Shown here: positions 25,186-33,696 of the stretch, in pieces
Layout of the letters: each line of letters opens with the position of its first letter
How positions within the stretch are numbered: position 1 is the first letter of the stretch
Source: Streptomyces scabichelini
Lineage (GTDB): Bacteria; Actinomycetota; Actinomycetes; Streptomycetales; Streptomycetaceae
DNA: 64,000 bases
Reading direction: 5' to 3'
NCBI RefSeq assembly: GCF_011045015.1
Contig: NZ_JAAKZY010000003.1
Coordinates: forward strand, 1-64,000
Notes under the pieces: generated by a model
What the model saw: only the letters and a program-made list of their open reading frames with translations
What the model was told of the DNA's origin: nothing
The model's database searches: none
Program-made: the position numbers and the translations under genes

Positions 25186-25307
25186 TGACTACAGTCAGTC
25201 GATGAGGGAAGCTGATGCAGGAAGCTTCTGAAAGCCGTGCGAAGCGGGTCTTGCTCCCCGGATCGTACGGCTTTCCCGCCACCAATTACTAGGACGTCCT
25301 AGTAATT
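25186..25307. promoter_or_regulatory. icmF leader: dyad, hairpin and 24-bp perfect palindrome
   Basis: Three elements lie upstream of the mutase gene. TGACT-AC-AGTCA (25186-25197) overlaps a -35-like TTGACT. GAAAGCCGT (25230-25238) pairs with ACGGCTTTC (25267-25275). A perfect 24-bp palindrome spans 25284-25307 with core CTAGGACGTCCTAG, 46 bases before the GTG. The palindrome has TetR-operator character. I find no B12-box, so a cobalamin riboswitch is not supported. Confidence 0.65.
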
Positions 25308-25353
25308 TCCCTGTCCGTTGCCCGCCACCACGGGCAGGCCGTCCGGAGAACAC

Positions 25354-28300
25354 GTGTCCGCTGACAACGACGCACCGCAGCCGCACCGGGCCGAGCACCC
25401 CGTACGCCTGGTCACCGCATCCAGCCTCTTCGACGGCCACGACGCCTCGATCAACATCATGCGGCGCATCCTCCAGGCGCAGGGGGCCGAGGTCATCCAC
25501 CTCGGTCACAACCGCTCGGTCGGCGAGATCGTCGACGCCGCCGTGGAGGAGGACGTCCAGGGCGTGGCCGTCAGCTCCTACCAGGGCGGCCACGTCGAGT
25601 ACTTCGAATACCTCGCCGAGCTGCTCCGCGAACGCGGCGCCGGCCATGTGAGGATCTTCGGCGGCGGCGGAGGAGTGATCGTCCCCGAGGAGATCCAGCG
25701 GCTCGCCGAGGCCGGGGTGCGGATCTTCACCCCGGAGGACGGACAGCGCCTCGGCCTCGCGGGCATGATCAACACCATCGTCAGGGACTGCGACACCGCC
25801 CCCTGGCAGGACACCCCCGCCCGGCTCACCGCGGTACTGGCGGGTGAACGCCCCGCGCTCGGCCGGCTGCTCAGCGGCCTGCAGTCCGCCACCGTCCCGG
25901 ACGAGGACCTGCGGATCCTGCGCCAGGCCGCGGCCGCCCGCTCCGTACCGGTCCTCGGCATCACCGGCACCGGCGGCGCGGGCAAGTCCTCCCTCACCGA
26001 CGAACTCGTACGACGGCTGCGTGTCGACCAGCAGGACAAGCTGAGGGTGGCCGTGCTCGCCGTCGACCCCACCCGGCGGCGCGGCGGCGGCGCCCTGCTC
26101 GGCGACCGGATCCGCATGAACAGCCTGGACGGGGACCGGGTCTTCTTCCGTTCCCTGGCCACCCGCGGCCACCACGAACTCCCCGAGGGCCTCACCGACT
26201 CCATCGCCGCATGCAAGGCCGCCGGATACGACCTGGTGATCGTGGAGACCCCCGGCATCGGACAGGGCGACGCCGCCATCGTCCCGTACTCGGACGTCTC
26301 GCTGTACGTCATGACACCCGAGTTCGGCGCCGCCTCCCAGCTCGAGAAGATCGACATGCTGGACTTCGCCGACGTGGTCGCCATCAACAAGTTCGAGCGA
26401 CGCGGGGCGGCGGACGCGATGCGTGACGTCGGGCGCCAACTGGTGCGCAACCGCGAGGCGTTCGGCACGCGACCCGAGGACATGCCGGTCTTCGGCACCA
26501 GTGCCGCCACCTTCAACGACGACGGCGTCACCGCCCTCTACCAGCACCTGCTCGGCCTGCTCACCGCACAAGGCCTCCCGTCCGACCCCGGCACCCTCGC
26601 CGTGGCCACCGTGCGGCACTCCACCGGCGCCGCGCAGATCGTGCCCACGGCCAGGGTGCGCTACCTCGCCGAAATCGCCGAGACCGTACGCCGCTACCAC
26701 GCCGACACCCGCACCCAGGGCGACGCCGCCCGGCGCGTCCAGCGGCTGGGCTCCGTACGGGACGAGCTGAGCGCGGTCGAAGCACCCACCGCGGACGTCG
26801 AGAAACTGCTCGCCGACGCCGAGGAGCGCCTCGACCCGGCCGCGCGCCACCTGCTGGAGGACTGGCCGGAGACCGTTCAGGCGTACTCGGGCGAGGAACT
26901 CGTGACCGTCACCCGCGGCCGCGAACTGCGCACCCGGCTGGTCCGCGAGTCCCTCTCCGGCAACCTCGTACCCCGCGTCGCCCTGCCCCGCTACGAGGAC
27001 CACGGCGAACTGCTGCGCTTCCTGCGCGCGGAGAACCTGCCCGGCCGGTTCCCTTTCACGGCCGGCGTCTTCCCGTTCAAGCGGGAGGGCGAGGACCCGG
27101 CCCGGATGTTCGCCGGCGAAGGCGACCCGCAGCGCACCAACCGCCGCTTCCACTACCTCTCCAAGCACAGCGAGGCCACCCGGCTGTCCACAGCCTTCGA
27201 CTCCGTCACCCTCTACGGCCACGACCCCGCCCTGCGCCCCGACATCTACGGCAAGATCGGCACATCGGGCGTCTCCGTCGCCACCCTCGACGACATGAAG
27301 GCGCTCTACGCGGGCTTCGACCTGATCTCCCCGACCACCTCGGTCTCCATGACCATCAACGGCCCGGCGCCCACCGTCCTGGCCTTCTTCCTCAACACGG
27401 CCATCGACCAGCGACTAGACGCCTTCACTGCCGAACACGGCCGCGAGCCCACCGCCGAGGAGGCCGCGGAAATCCGGGCACATGTGCTGCGGACCGTGCG
27501 GGGCACCGTCCAGGCCGACATCCTCAAGGAGGACCAGGGCCAGAACACCTGCCTGTTCTCCACCGAGTTCTCCTTGCGGATGATGGCCGACATCCAGGAA
27601 TGGTTCATCGAGCAGGGCGTGCGCAACTTCTACTCGGTGTCCATCTCCGGCTACCACATAGCCGAAGCCGGCGCGAACCCCATCAGCCAGCTCGCCTTCA
27701 CCCTCGCCAACGGCTTCACCTACGTCGAGGCGTACCTGGCCCGCGGCATGGACGTCGACGACTTCGCGCCCAACCTGTCCTTCTTCTTCTCCAACGGCAT
27801 GGACCCCGAGTACACCGTCCTCGGCCGGGTCGCCCGCCGCATCTGGGCGGTGGCGATGCGCGACCGGTTCGGAGCGGGCGAGCGCAGCCAGAAGCTGAAG
27901 TACCACGTCCAGACTTCCGGCCGCTCCCTGCACGCCCAGGAGATGGACTTCAACGACATCCGCACCACCCTGCAGGCGCTCATCGCCGTCTACGACAACT
28001 GCAACAGCTTGCACACCAACGCCTACGACGAGGCCGTCACCACCCCCACCGAGGACTCCGTCCGCCGGGCCCTCGCCATCCAGCTGATCATCAACCGCGA
28101 GTGGGGCCTGGCGATGAACGAGAACCCGCTGCAGGGCTCGTACATCATCGACGAACTCACCGACCTCGTCGAAGAAGCCGTCCTCCAGGAGTTCGAGCGG
28201 ATCAGCGAACGCGGCGGAGTCCTCGGCGCCATGGAGACCGGCTACCAGCGCGGCCGCATCCAGGACGAGTCGATGCTCTACGAGCAGCGCAAGCACGACG

Positions 28301-28599
28301 GCACGCTGCCGATCATCGGCGTCAACACCTTCCGCAAGCCCGGCGGTGACGCCGACCACGGGACGGTGGAACTGGCCCGCGCCACCGAGGGGGAGAAGCA
28401 GGCCCAGCTCACCCGCGTCCAGGATTTCCGCACCCGCCACCGCGCCGAGGCGCAGGCCGCTCTCGCCGAACTCAGGCGCGCCGCGACCAGTGGTGAGAAC
28501 GCCTTCGCCGTACTGATGGACGCGGCCAGGGTCTGCTCGCTCCAGGAGATCACCGAGGCGTTCTTCGAAGTCGGCGGAAAGTACCGCCGCAACGTCTGA
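25354..28599 (+). CDS. icmF: Fused isobutyryl-CoA mutase (IcmF): B12 domain, GTPase, mutase
   Basis: About 1081 residues. The N-terminal cobalamin domain has FDGHDAS (His29 as lower B12 ligand) and FGGGGGVIVP. The middle is a MeaB-like G-protein chaperone with Walker A GTGGAGKSS (about 206-214). From about 560 on is the CoA mutase catalytic domain (STAFDSVTLYGHDP, TSVSMTING, QTSGRSLHAQEMDFNDI). This fused order is diagnostic of IcmF, which interconverts isobutyryl- and butyryl-CoA or isovaleryl- and pivalyl-CoA. Starts at GTG 25354 behind GGAGA. It probably supplies the branched-to-linear rearrangement in the cluster. Confidence 0.93.
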   Translation: MSADNDAPQPHRAEHPVRLVTASSLFDGHDASINIMRRILQAQGAEVIHLGHNRSVGEIVDAAVEEDVQGVAVSSYQGGHVEYFEYLAELLRERGAGHVRIFGGGGGVIVPEEIQRLAEAGVRIFTPEDGQRLGLAGMINTIVRDCDTAPWQDTPARLTAVLAGERPALGRLLSGLQSATVPDEDLRILRQAAAARSVPVLGITGTGGAGKSSLTDELVRRLRVDQQDKLRVAVLAVDPTRRRGGGALLGDRIRMNSLDGDRVFFRSLATRGHHELPEGLTDSIAACKAAGYDLVIVETPGIGQGDAAIVPYSDVSLYVMTPEFGAASQLEKIDMLDFADVVAINKFERRGAADAMRDVGRQLVRNREAFGTRPEDMPVFGTSAATFNDDGVTALYQHLLGLLTAQGLPSDPGTLAVATVRHSTGAAQIVPTARVRYLAEIAETVRRYHADTRTQGDAARRVQRLGSVRDELSAVEAPTADVEKLLADAEERLDPAARHLLEDWPETVQAYSGEELVTVTRGRELRTRLVRESLSGNLVPRVALPRYEDHGELLRFLRAENLPGRFPFTAGVFPFKREGEDPARMFAGEGDPQRTNRRFHYLSKHSEATRLSTAFDSVTLYGHDPALRPDIYGKIGTSGVSVATLDDMKALYAGFDLISPTTSVSMTINGPAPTVLAFFLNTAIDQRLDAFTAEHGREPTAEEAAEIRAHVLRTVRGTVQADILKEDQGQNTCLFSTEFSLRMMADIQEWFIEQGVRNFYSVSISGYHIAEAGANPISQLAFTLANGFTYVEAYLARGMDVDDFAPNLSFFFSNGMDPEYTVLGRVARRIWAVAMRDRFGAGERSQKLKYHVQTSGRSLHAQEMDFNDIRTTLQALIAVYDNCNSLHTNAYDEAVTTPTEDSVRRALAIQLIINREWGLAMNENPLQGSYIIDELTDLVEEAVLQEFERISERGGVLGAMETGYQRGRIQDESMLYEQRKHDGTLPIIGVNTFRKPGGDADHGTVELARATEGEKQAQLTRVQDFRTRHRAEAQAALAELRRAATSGENAFAVLMDAARVCSLQEITEAFFEVGGKYRRNV

Positions 28600-28667
28600 A
28601 GCATCCGCTCGGACACCCCTTTCTTCCCTCTCCTCCCTCTCTTCGTCCCACGCAAAGGGCCACCCGC

Positions 28668-29537
28668 ATGGAAACTGTCACCCGTCTCGGCGTCGTCGGC
28701 TGCGGCCTCATGGGCTCCGGGATCGCCGAGGTCGCCGCCCTCGGCGGCAGCGGCATCGACGTACTGGTCGCCGAGTCGTCCCCCGAAGCCGCCGAGGCCG
28801 GCCGCCGCCGCGTCGAGGCCTCCCTCGACCGCGCCCTGCGACGCGGCAAGATCAGCGAGGAGGCGCGGGACGGCGCGCGGTCCCGGCTGAGCTACACCGA
28901 CGACCTCAAGGCCATGGCCGACCGGCAGTTCGTGATCGAGGCCATCGCCGAGAACCGCGACCTCAAGACCGGCCTCATGAAGACCCTCGACCAGGTCGTC
29001 ACCGACCCCGAAGCGATTCTGGCCACCAACACCTCGTCGATTCCCGTGGTCGACCTGGCGGTGGCGACCCAGCGGCCCACCCACGTCCTGGGTCTGCACT
29101 TCTTCAACCCCGTACCCGTGCAGACGCTGGTCGAGATCATCCCGGCCCTCACCACGAGCCCCGACACCCTCGTACGGGCACGGGCGTTCGCCTCCGAAGC
29201 CCTGGGCAAGGAGGTCGTCGAGGCGCCCGACCGCTCCGGATTCGTGGTCAACGCCCTCCTCGTGCCCTACCTGCTCGCCGCCGTGCGCATGGTCGAGTCC
29301 GGATCCGCGAGCCCCGAGGACATCGACCGAGGGATGGAACTGGGCTGTGCCCACCCGATGGGCCCGCTGCGTCTGCTCGACCTCATCGGGCTCGACACGG
29401 CCCAGGCGGTGGCAGAGTCGATGTACGAGGAGTTCAAGGAGCCTCTCTACGCGCCGCCCGCGCTGCTCCGGCGCATGGTCGCCGCCGGCCGCCTGGGCCG
29501 CAAGAGCGGCCACGGGTTCTACGACCACACCGCCTGA
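28668..29537 (+). CDS. 3-hydroxyacyl-CoA (3-hydroxybutyryl-CoA) dehydrogenase
   Basis: A 289-residue HBD/FadB-type NAD enzyme: LGVVGCGLMGSGIAEV at the N-terminus, ATNTSSIPV, the catalytic GLHFFNPVPVQTLVEI (His with Glu) and KSGHGFYDH at the end. It oxidises 3-hydroxyacyl-CoA, the product expected after mutase and dehydrogenase/hydratase steps. It lies 68 bases after icmF, behind a 29-base pure pyrimidine tract (28616-28644), and is probably co-transcribed. Confidence 0.92.
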   Translation: METVTRLGVVGCGLMGSGIAEVAALGGSGIDVLVAESSPEAAEAGRRRVEASLDRALRRGKISEEARDGARSRLSYTDDLKAMADRQFVIEAIAENRDLKTGLMKTLDQVVTDPEAILATNTSSIPVVDLAVATQRPTHVLGLHFFNPVPVQTLVEIIPALTTSPDTLVRARAFASEALGKEVVEAPDRSGFVVNALLVPYLLAAVRMVESGSASPEDIDRGMELGCAHPMGPLRLLDLIGLDTAQAVAESMYEEFKEPLYAPPALLRRMVAAGRLGRKSGHGFYDHTA

Positions 29538-29560
29538 CAACCGCAGGGAGCTGCTTAGAG

Positions 29561-29575
29561 GCCCGGCTTCCGGGC
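29561..29575 (+). terminator. Hairpin after the hydroxyacyl-CoA dehydrogenase gene
   Basis: GCCCGG-CTT-CCGGGC, a compact GC hairpin 23 bases after the stop. It marks the likely end of the catabolic cluster. Confidence 0.5.
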
Positions 29576-29612
29576 GCTTGTCGGCGCGGAGCCCGGTGGT
29601 CGTCAACTCCGC

Positions 29613-29633
29613 GACGCCAGACGCCAGACGCCA
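29613..29633. repeat. Three 7-bp tandem repeats
   Basis: GACGCCA repeated three times exactly between the dehydrogenase and the hydrolase gene. No function is evident; a slippage-prone microsatellite. Confidence 0.8.
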
Positions 29634-29668
29634 GACGACATACGTACAAGACCGACCCTCGGCAGCCC

Positions 29669-30514
29669 ATGCATCATCCCCGCATGGGTGAATACGACGT
29701 TGAGCAGGCGCATGGGATGCACGTGGTCCACGACGGTCCGCAGCAGGCGACCCCGCTGTTGCTCATCCACGGGTCAGGGGCCTCGGGCGCCACCTGGGGC
29801 CCGATGGTCCCGAAACTGGCCGGCCGTCATCACGTCATCCGGGTCGACCTTCCGGGCTGCGGCCAGTCCCCGCCCGCGCCGTCGTACGACGTGCCCGCGC
29901 AGGCGGGCCGGGTGGCGGCGGTGCTCGACGACCTCGGCCTTCGTCGCGTCGCCGCGGTCGGACACTCCAGCGGCGGCTACGTAGCCACCGCGCTCGCCGA
30001 ACAGCGCCCCGACCTGGTCAGGTCGCTCGTGCTGATCAGCTCCGGCCCGAGTCCCGACGCGCTCCTTCCGCAGCCGTTCCTCCACCGGATCCTGTTGGCC
30101 CCGCCGCTCGGCCCGCTCCTCTGGGCGAGGCGCTCGGACGCGATGATCCGCAAGGGGATCAGCATGACGGCCGCTCGCCCGGTGGACGTCCCGGACGACG
30201 TGGTCGCCGAGGTACGGGACATCAAGTACCGCGTGCTCAGGAGAGTGCTGCGTCGCAACGGCGCCTACATCGCCGAGCGGAGCGTGCCCGAACGTCTCAC
30301 CGACCTCGAAGTCCCCGTCCTGGTGCTCTTCGGCACCGCCGACCCCCGCTGGGAGCCGTCGTCGGCGCACCAGTACGACGCGGTGCCGAACGCTCGGGTC
30401 GAGCTGCTGCCCGGCGTCGGGCACCTGGCCATGTTCGAAGAGCCTGAGAGGACCAGCGAACTGCTCCTCGGCTTTACGGCAACGGGCGCCGACATCCCGC
30501 CCGTTGGCCCCTGA
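29669..30514 (+). CDS. Alpha/beta hydrolase
   Basis: A 281-residue hydrolase with oxyanion HGSG near residue 34, nucleophile elbow GHSSGGY, Asp in LFGTADPRW and His in GVGHLAMFEE. The start is uncertain: ATG 29669 and ATG 29684 are in frame and neither has a clear ribosome site. A downstream AraC-type regulator follows 17 bases after the stop. Substrate unknown: lactone, ester or a ring-fission product hydrolase are all possible. Confidence 0.87.
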   Translation: MHHPRMGEYDVEQAHGMHVVHDGPQQATPLLLIHGSGASGATWGPMVPKLAGRHHVIRVDLPGCGQSPPAPSYDVPAQAGRVAAVLDDLGLRRVAAVGHSSGGYVATALAEQRPDLVRSLVLISSGPSPDALLPQPFLHRILLAPPLGPLLWARRSDAMIRKGISMTAARPVDVPDDVVAEVRDIKYRVLRRVLRRNGAYIAERSVPERLTDLEVPVLVLFGTADPRWEPSSAHQYDAVPNARVELLPGVGHLAMFEEPERTSELLLGFTATGADIPPVGP

Positions 30515-30518
30515 GACC

Positions 30519-30524
30519 TAGACT
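30519..30524 (+). promoter_or_regulatory. Candidate -10 for leaderless transcription of the AraC gene
   Basis: TAGACT lies seven bases before GTG 30531, so transcription would begin at or next to the start codon. No Shine-Dalgarno is present. No convincing -35 is visible. Confidence 0.4.
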
Positions 30525-30530
30525 GGTCAC

Positions 30531-31430
30531 GTGTTGTCGACCGGGACACCGCCCGACTGGACGAGCGTGGACATCGCGGTCCCACGCCCGTCGGATCGGC
30601 TGCCGGGAATCAGCATGGCCGGGTTCCGCATGCGGGCCCCCGCACCCGTGGACGTCTCCGTCGCCATGGTCGCGCACCCGTCCGTCACCCTGCTCATCGA
30701 TCTGAGCGACGGAGACGGCCTCGTCTACGACACCCCTGGCCGGCACGGGCACGGCAGTGTCGTCGTCGGGCTCCTTCCCGGCGATCTCCGGACCGGCGGC
30801 CGGGTGGGGGAGTGCCTCCAGATCCGACTGCAGCCGGCCGTGGCGGCCGCGGTGCTCGGCGCAACGACCGACCTCACCGGGACGGTGGTACCCCTCGAGG
30901 ATGTCTGGGGCCGTGACGCCGGGCGAGCCGAGGACAGGCTGCGCGCCGCCGAGTCGTGGGACGAACGGTTCACCATCGCGGCGGACATCCTCCGCCGACG
31001 GCGGGGCGCCCGCCCACGGGTCGACCCGGAGGTCGCGTACACCTGGCGGCGCACACTCACCCGGCGGGGGCGGGTGCGCATCGACGGCCTGGCGGACGAG
31101 ACCGGCTGGAGCCGCAAGCACCTGTCGGCTCGCTTCCGGTCCCAGCTCGGCATCACACCCAAACAGGCCGCCCGACTGGTGCGCTTCGACCACGCCGCCC
31201 ACCTTCTCGCGGCGGGTCACACCGCCGCCGGCGCTGCCATCGAGAGCGGCTACGTCGACCAACCCCATCTCCACCGCGAGGTCAAGGCGTTCACCGGGCT
31301 TACCCCCAAGGCCGTGGCTGTCGCGCCATGGCTCGCGATCGACGACGTGGCATGGCCGACTTCATCGCCGACCCGGATCGCCGTGACGGGTGGTGAAGGC
31401 ATCCTCGACCCTCGGTCGCCCCGGCACTGA
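30531..31430 (+). CDS. AraC family transcriptional regulator
   Basis: A 299-residue regulator with the double helix-turn-helix at about 175-265: first reader RIDGLADETGWSRKHLSARF, then HLLAAGHTAAGAAIESGYVDQPHLHREVKAFTGLTP. The N-terminal cupin-like region would bind a ligand. It follows the hydrolase by 17 bases and converges on prpE. Possible targets are the hydrolase or itself. Confidence 0.88.
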   Translation: MLSTGTPPDWTSVDIAVPRPSDRLPGISMAGFRMRAPAPVDVSVAMVAHPSVTLLIDLSDGDGLVYDTPGRHGHGSVVVGLLPGDLRTGGRVGECLQIRLQPAVAAAVLGATTDLTGTVVPLEDVWGRDAGRAEDRLRAAESWDERFTIAADILRRRRGARPRVDPEVAYTWRRTLTRRGRVRIDGLADETGWSRKHLSARFRSQLGITPKQAARLVRFDHAAHLLAAGHTAAGAAIESGYVDQPHLHREVKAFTGLTPKAVAVAPWLAIDDVAWPTSSPTRIAVTGGEGILDPRSPRH

Positions 31431-31472
31431 TAGTGATCCAGACACTGCGTCGGCCAGGGCGCTGTCGGCCGT

Positions 31473-33362
31473 TCACGGGGTGTGACCTGCGCGGCGGAGG
31501 ACCGGGCGCAGGACTTCGATGACGTCCGGGTCGTCCACCGTGGACGGGATGGGTTCGTCGCGGCCGTCGGCGATGCCGCGCATGGTCTTGCGCAGGATCT
31601 TGCCCGAGCGGGTCTTGGGCAGGGCGGCGACGACCGTGACGTCCTTGAGGGAGGCGACGGCGCCGATGCGCTCGCGTACGAGCTGGACGAGTTCGGCCTC
31701 GACCTCGCTCGGGGCGCGGTCGCTGCCGGCTTTCAGGACGACGAAGCCGCGCGGGATCTGTCCCTTGAGTTCGTCGGCGACGCCGATGACGGCGCATTCG
31801 GCGACGTCGGGGTGGGCGGCCAGAGCCTCTTCCATGCTGCCGGTGGACAGGCGGTGTCCGGCGACGTTGATGACGTCGTCCGTGCGGCCCATGACGAAGA
31901 CGTAGCCGTCTTCGTCGATGTGGCCGCTGTCGCCGGTGAGGTAGTAGCCGTCGTAAGCGGAGAGGTAGGAGGCGACGTAGCGGTCGTCGTCGTTCCAGAG
32001 GGTGGGGAGTGCGCCGGGTGGCAGGGGGAGCCGCACGACGATCGCGCCGTCGACACCCGCGGGCACCGGCTCGCCCGAAGGGTCGAGGACGCGGACGTCC
32101 CAGCCCGGCAGCGGGCGGGTGGGCGAGCCGGGTTTGACGGGAGCGGCTTCGATGCCGACCGGATTGGCGACGATGGGCCAGCCGGTCTCGGTCTGCCACC
32201 AGTGGTCGATCACCGGAACGCCCAGGAGAGCGCTCGCCCAGTGATACGTCTCCGGGTCGAGGCGCTCACCGGCCAGGAAGAGGTAGCGCAGGTGGGAGAG
32301 GTCGTAGCCAGCGGTGAGCGCCCCCTTCGGGTCCTCCTTCCTGATCGCCCGGAAGGCGGTGGGCGCCGTGAACATGGTCTTGACCCGGTACTCGGCGGCG
32401 ACGCGCCAGAACTGGCCCGCGTCCGGCGTGCCGACCGGCTTACCCTCGTACAGGACCGTCGTGGCGCCGGCCAGCAGGGGCGCGTAGACGATGTACGAGT
32501 GCCCGACGACCCAGCCGACATCGGAGCCGGTGAACATCGTCTCGCCCGGCCCCACGTCGTACACGGCGCCCATCGACCAGTGCAGGGCGACCGCGTAACC
32601 GCCGCAGTCACGCACAACTCCCTTGGGCTTTCCGGTCGTTCCGGACGTGTAGAGGATGTACAGGGGATCGGTGGCGGCGACGGGAGCGCAGTCGGCCGGC
32701 GGCGCGGAGGCGACCAGCTCGCCCCAGTCGAGATCGTCCGGCCCCAACTCGGCCCGCTCCTGCGGGCGTTGCAGGATCACACTCTTCTCCGGCTTGTGGA
32801 CGGCGAGTTCGATGGCCTGGTCGAGCAGGGGCTTGTACGCGATGACCCGCTTGCCCTCGATGCCGCAGGAGGCGGAGACCACCACCTTGGGGGCCGCGTC
32901 GTCGATACGGAGGGCGAGTTCGCGCGGGGCGAACCCGCCGAAGACGACCGAGTGGACCGCGCCGATGCGCGCACAGGCCAGCATCGCGATCGCGGCCTCG
33001 GGGACCATCGGCATGTAGATGACCACCCGGTCGCCGTGCCCCACGCCGAGCTGTGCGAGCGCTCCGGCGAAGGCCGCCACCTCGTTCCTCAACTGCGCGT
33101 AAGTGTAGGTGCGTTGGGTGTCGGTCACGGGTGAGTCGTAGACGATCGCGGGCTGGTCGCCGCGGCCGGCCTCGACGTGCCGGTCGAGCGCGTTGAAACA
33201 GACGTTGAGCCGTCCGTCGGGAAACCAGCGGTAGAAGGGTGCGCCCGAGGAATCCAGGGCGCGCCGCGGAGCGACATCCCAGTCGATGCCCTCGGCCGCC
33301 TTCAGCCAGAAGCTCTCCGGGTCCTCCGTACTGGCGCGGAAGACATCCTCGTACGTTCCCAT
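31473..33362 (-). CDS. prpE: Propionyl-CoA synthetase (AMP-forming acyl-CoA ligase)
   Basis: A 629-residue acetyl/propionyl-CoA synthetase. Motifs are YTSGTTGKPKG (ATP loop), VFGGFAPRELALRIDDA and WWQTETGWPI typical of PrpE rather than Acs, and the C-terminal PKTRSGKILRK with the acetylation-regulated lysine. ATG 33362 follows AAGGAG. It converts propionate (or acetate) to its CoA ester, feeding the methylmalonyl or methylcitrate route. The symbol rests on motif recognition and substrate preference is not proven. Confidence 0.88.
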   Translation of the reverse strand: MGTYEDVFRASTEDPESFWLKAAEGIDWDVAPRRALDSSGAPFYRWFPDGRLNVCFNALDRHVEAGRGDQPAIVYDSPVTDTQRTYTYAQLRNEVAAFAGALAQLGVGHGDRVVIYMPMVPEAAIAMLACARIGAVHSVVFGGFAPRELALRIDDAAPKVVVSASCGIEGKRVIAYKPLLDQAIELAVHKPEKSVILQRPQERAELGPDDLDWGELVASAPPADCAPVAATDPLYILYTSGTTGKPKGVVRDCGGYAVALHWSMGAVYDVGPGETMFTGSDVGWVVGHSYIVYAPLLAGATTVLYEGKPVGTPDAGQFWRVAAEYRVKTMFTAPTAFRAIRKEDPKGALTAGYDLSHLRYLFLAGERLDPETYHWASALLGVPVIDHWWQTETGWPIVANPVGIEAAPVKPGSPTRPLPGWDVRVLDPSGEPVPAGVDGAIVVRLPLPPGALPTLWNDDDRYVASYLSAYDGYYLTGDSGHIDEDGYVFVMGRTDDVINVAGHRLSTGSMEEALAAHPDVAECAVIGVADELKGQIPRGFVVLKAGSDRAPSEVEAELVQLVRERIGAVASLKDVTVVAALPKTRSGKILRKTMRGIADGRDEPIPSTVDDPDVIEVLRPVLRRAGHTP

Positions 33363-33557
33363 CGCGCGCTCCTTTGTGGCATCGAGGGACGGTGGGGTGG
33401 TGGGGCCGTGTGCGGAACGGTGTCGGACACAAGTACCGCATGCCGGCCCGCATGGTCGAGCGGGATGCCGGAGACCGGCGGACCGGTCACCGGCATGGCG
33501 GTGGTTCGGCGAAGCGGCCCGGCCGTCAGCAAGCCCGCCGTCAGGTGCAGCTGCTGC

Positions 33558-33685
33558 TCACGCGCCGAGGTGCTTACGGAGCCACTGACCCATCCGCTGG
33601 ATCGCCTGGTCCACCTCGGGTACCCGCCCGGCGCCCAGGACAACGAGTGCCGGCCTTCGGGCATCGAGTGGGCCGGCGTTCCTGG
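33558..33685 (-). pseudogene. C-terminal relic of an HSL-type alpha/beta hydrolase
   Basis: The minus strand reads ...MPEGRHS, then after a one-base deletion VVLGAGRVPEVDQAIQ, RMGQWLRKHLGA and stop (33558-33560). This matches the end of the intact esterase at 40246-41163 (GGQHSYVYGAGRIPEVDAAI) residue by residue, including the catalytic-His GxHS. Only the last 40 or so codons survive. The 195 bases between it and prpE hold only the prpE promoter region. Confidence 0.75.
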
Positions 33686-33696
33686 CGGCCGGCCAC

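Noticed and set aside
25200..25353. Possible cobalamin riboswitch upstream of the B12-dependent mutase
   Set aside because: The leader has a hairpin and a palindrome but no B12-box (GCCACTG-like) and too little room for the conserved core.
313..29537. Antibiotic biosynthetic cluster
   Set aside because: No polyketide synthase, peptide synthetase, terpene cyclase or resistance/tailoring set is present; the enzymes are those of catabolism.
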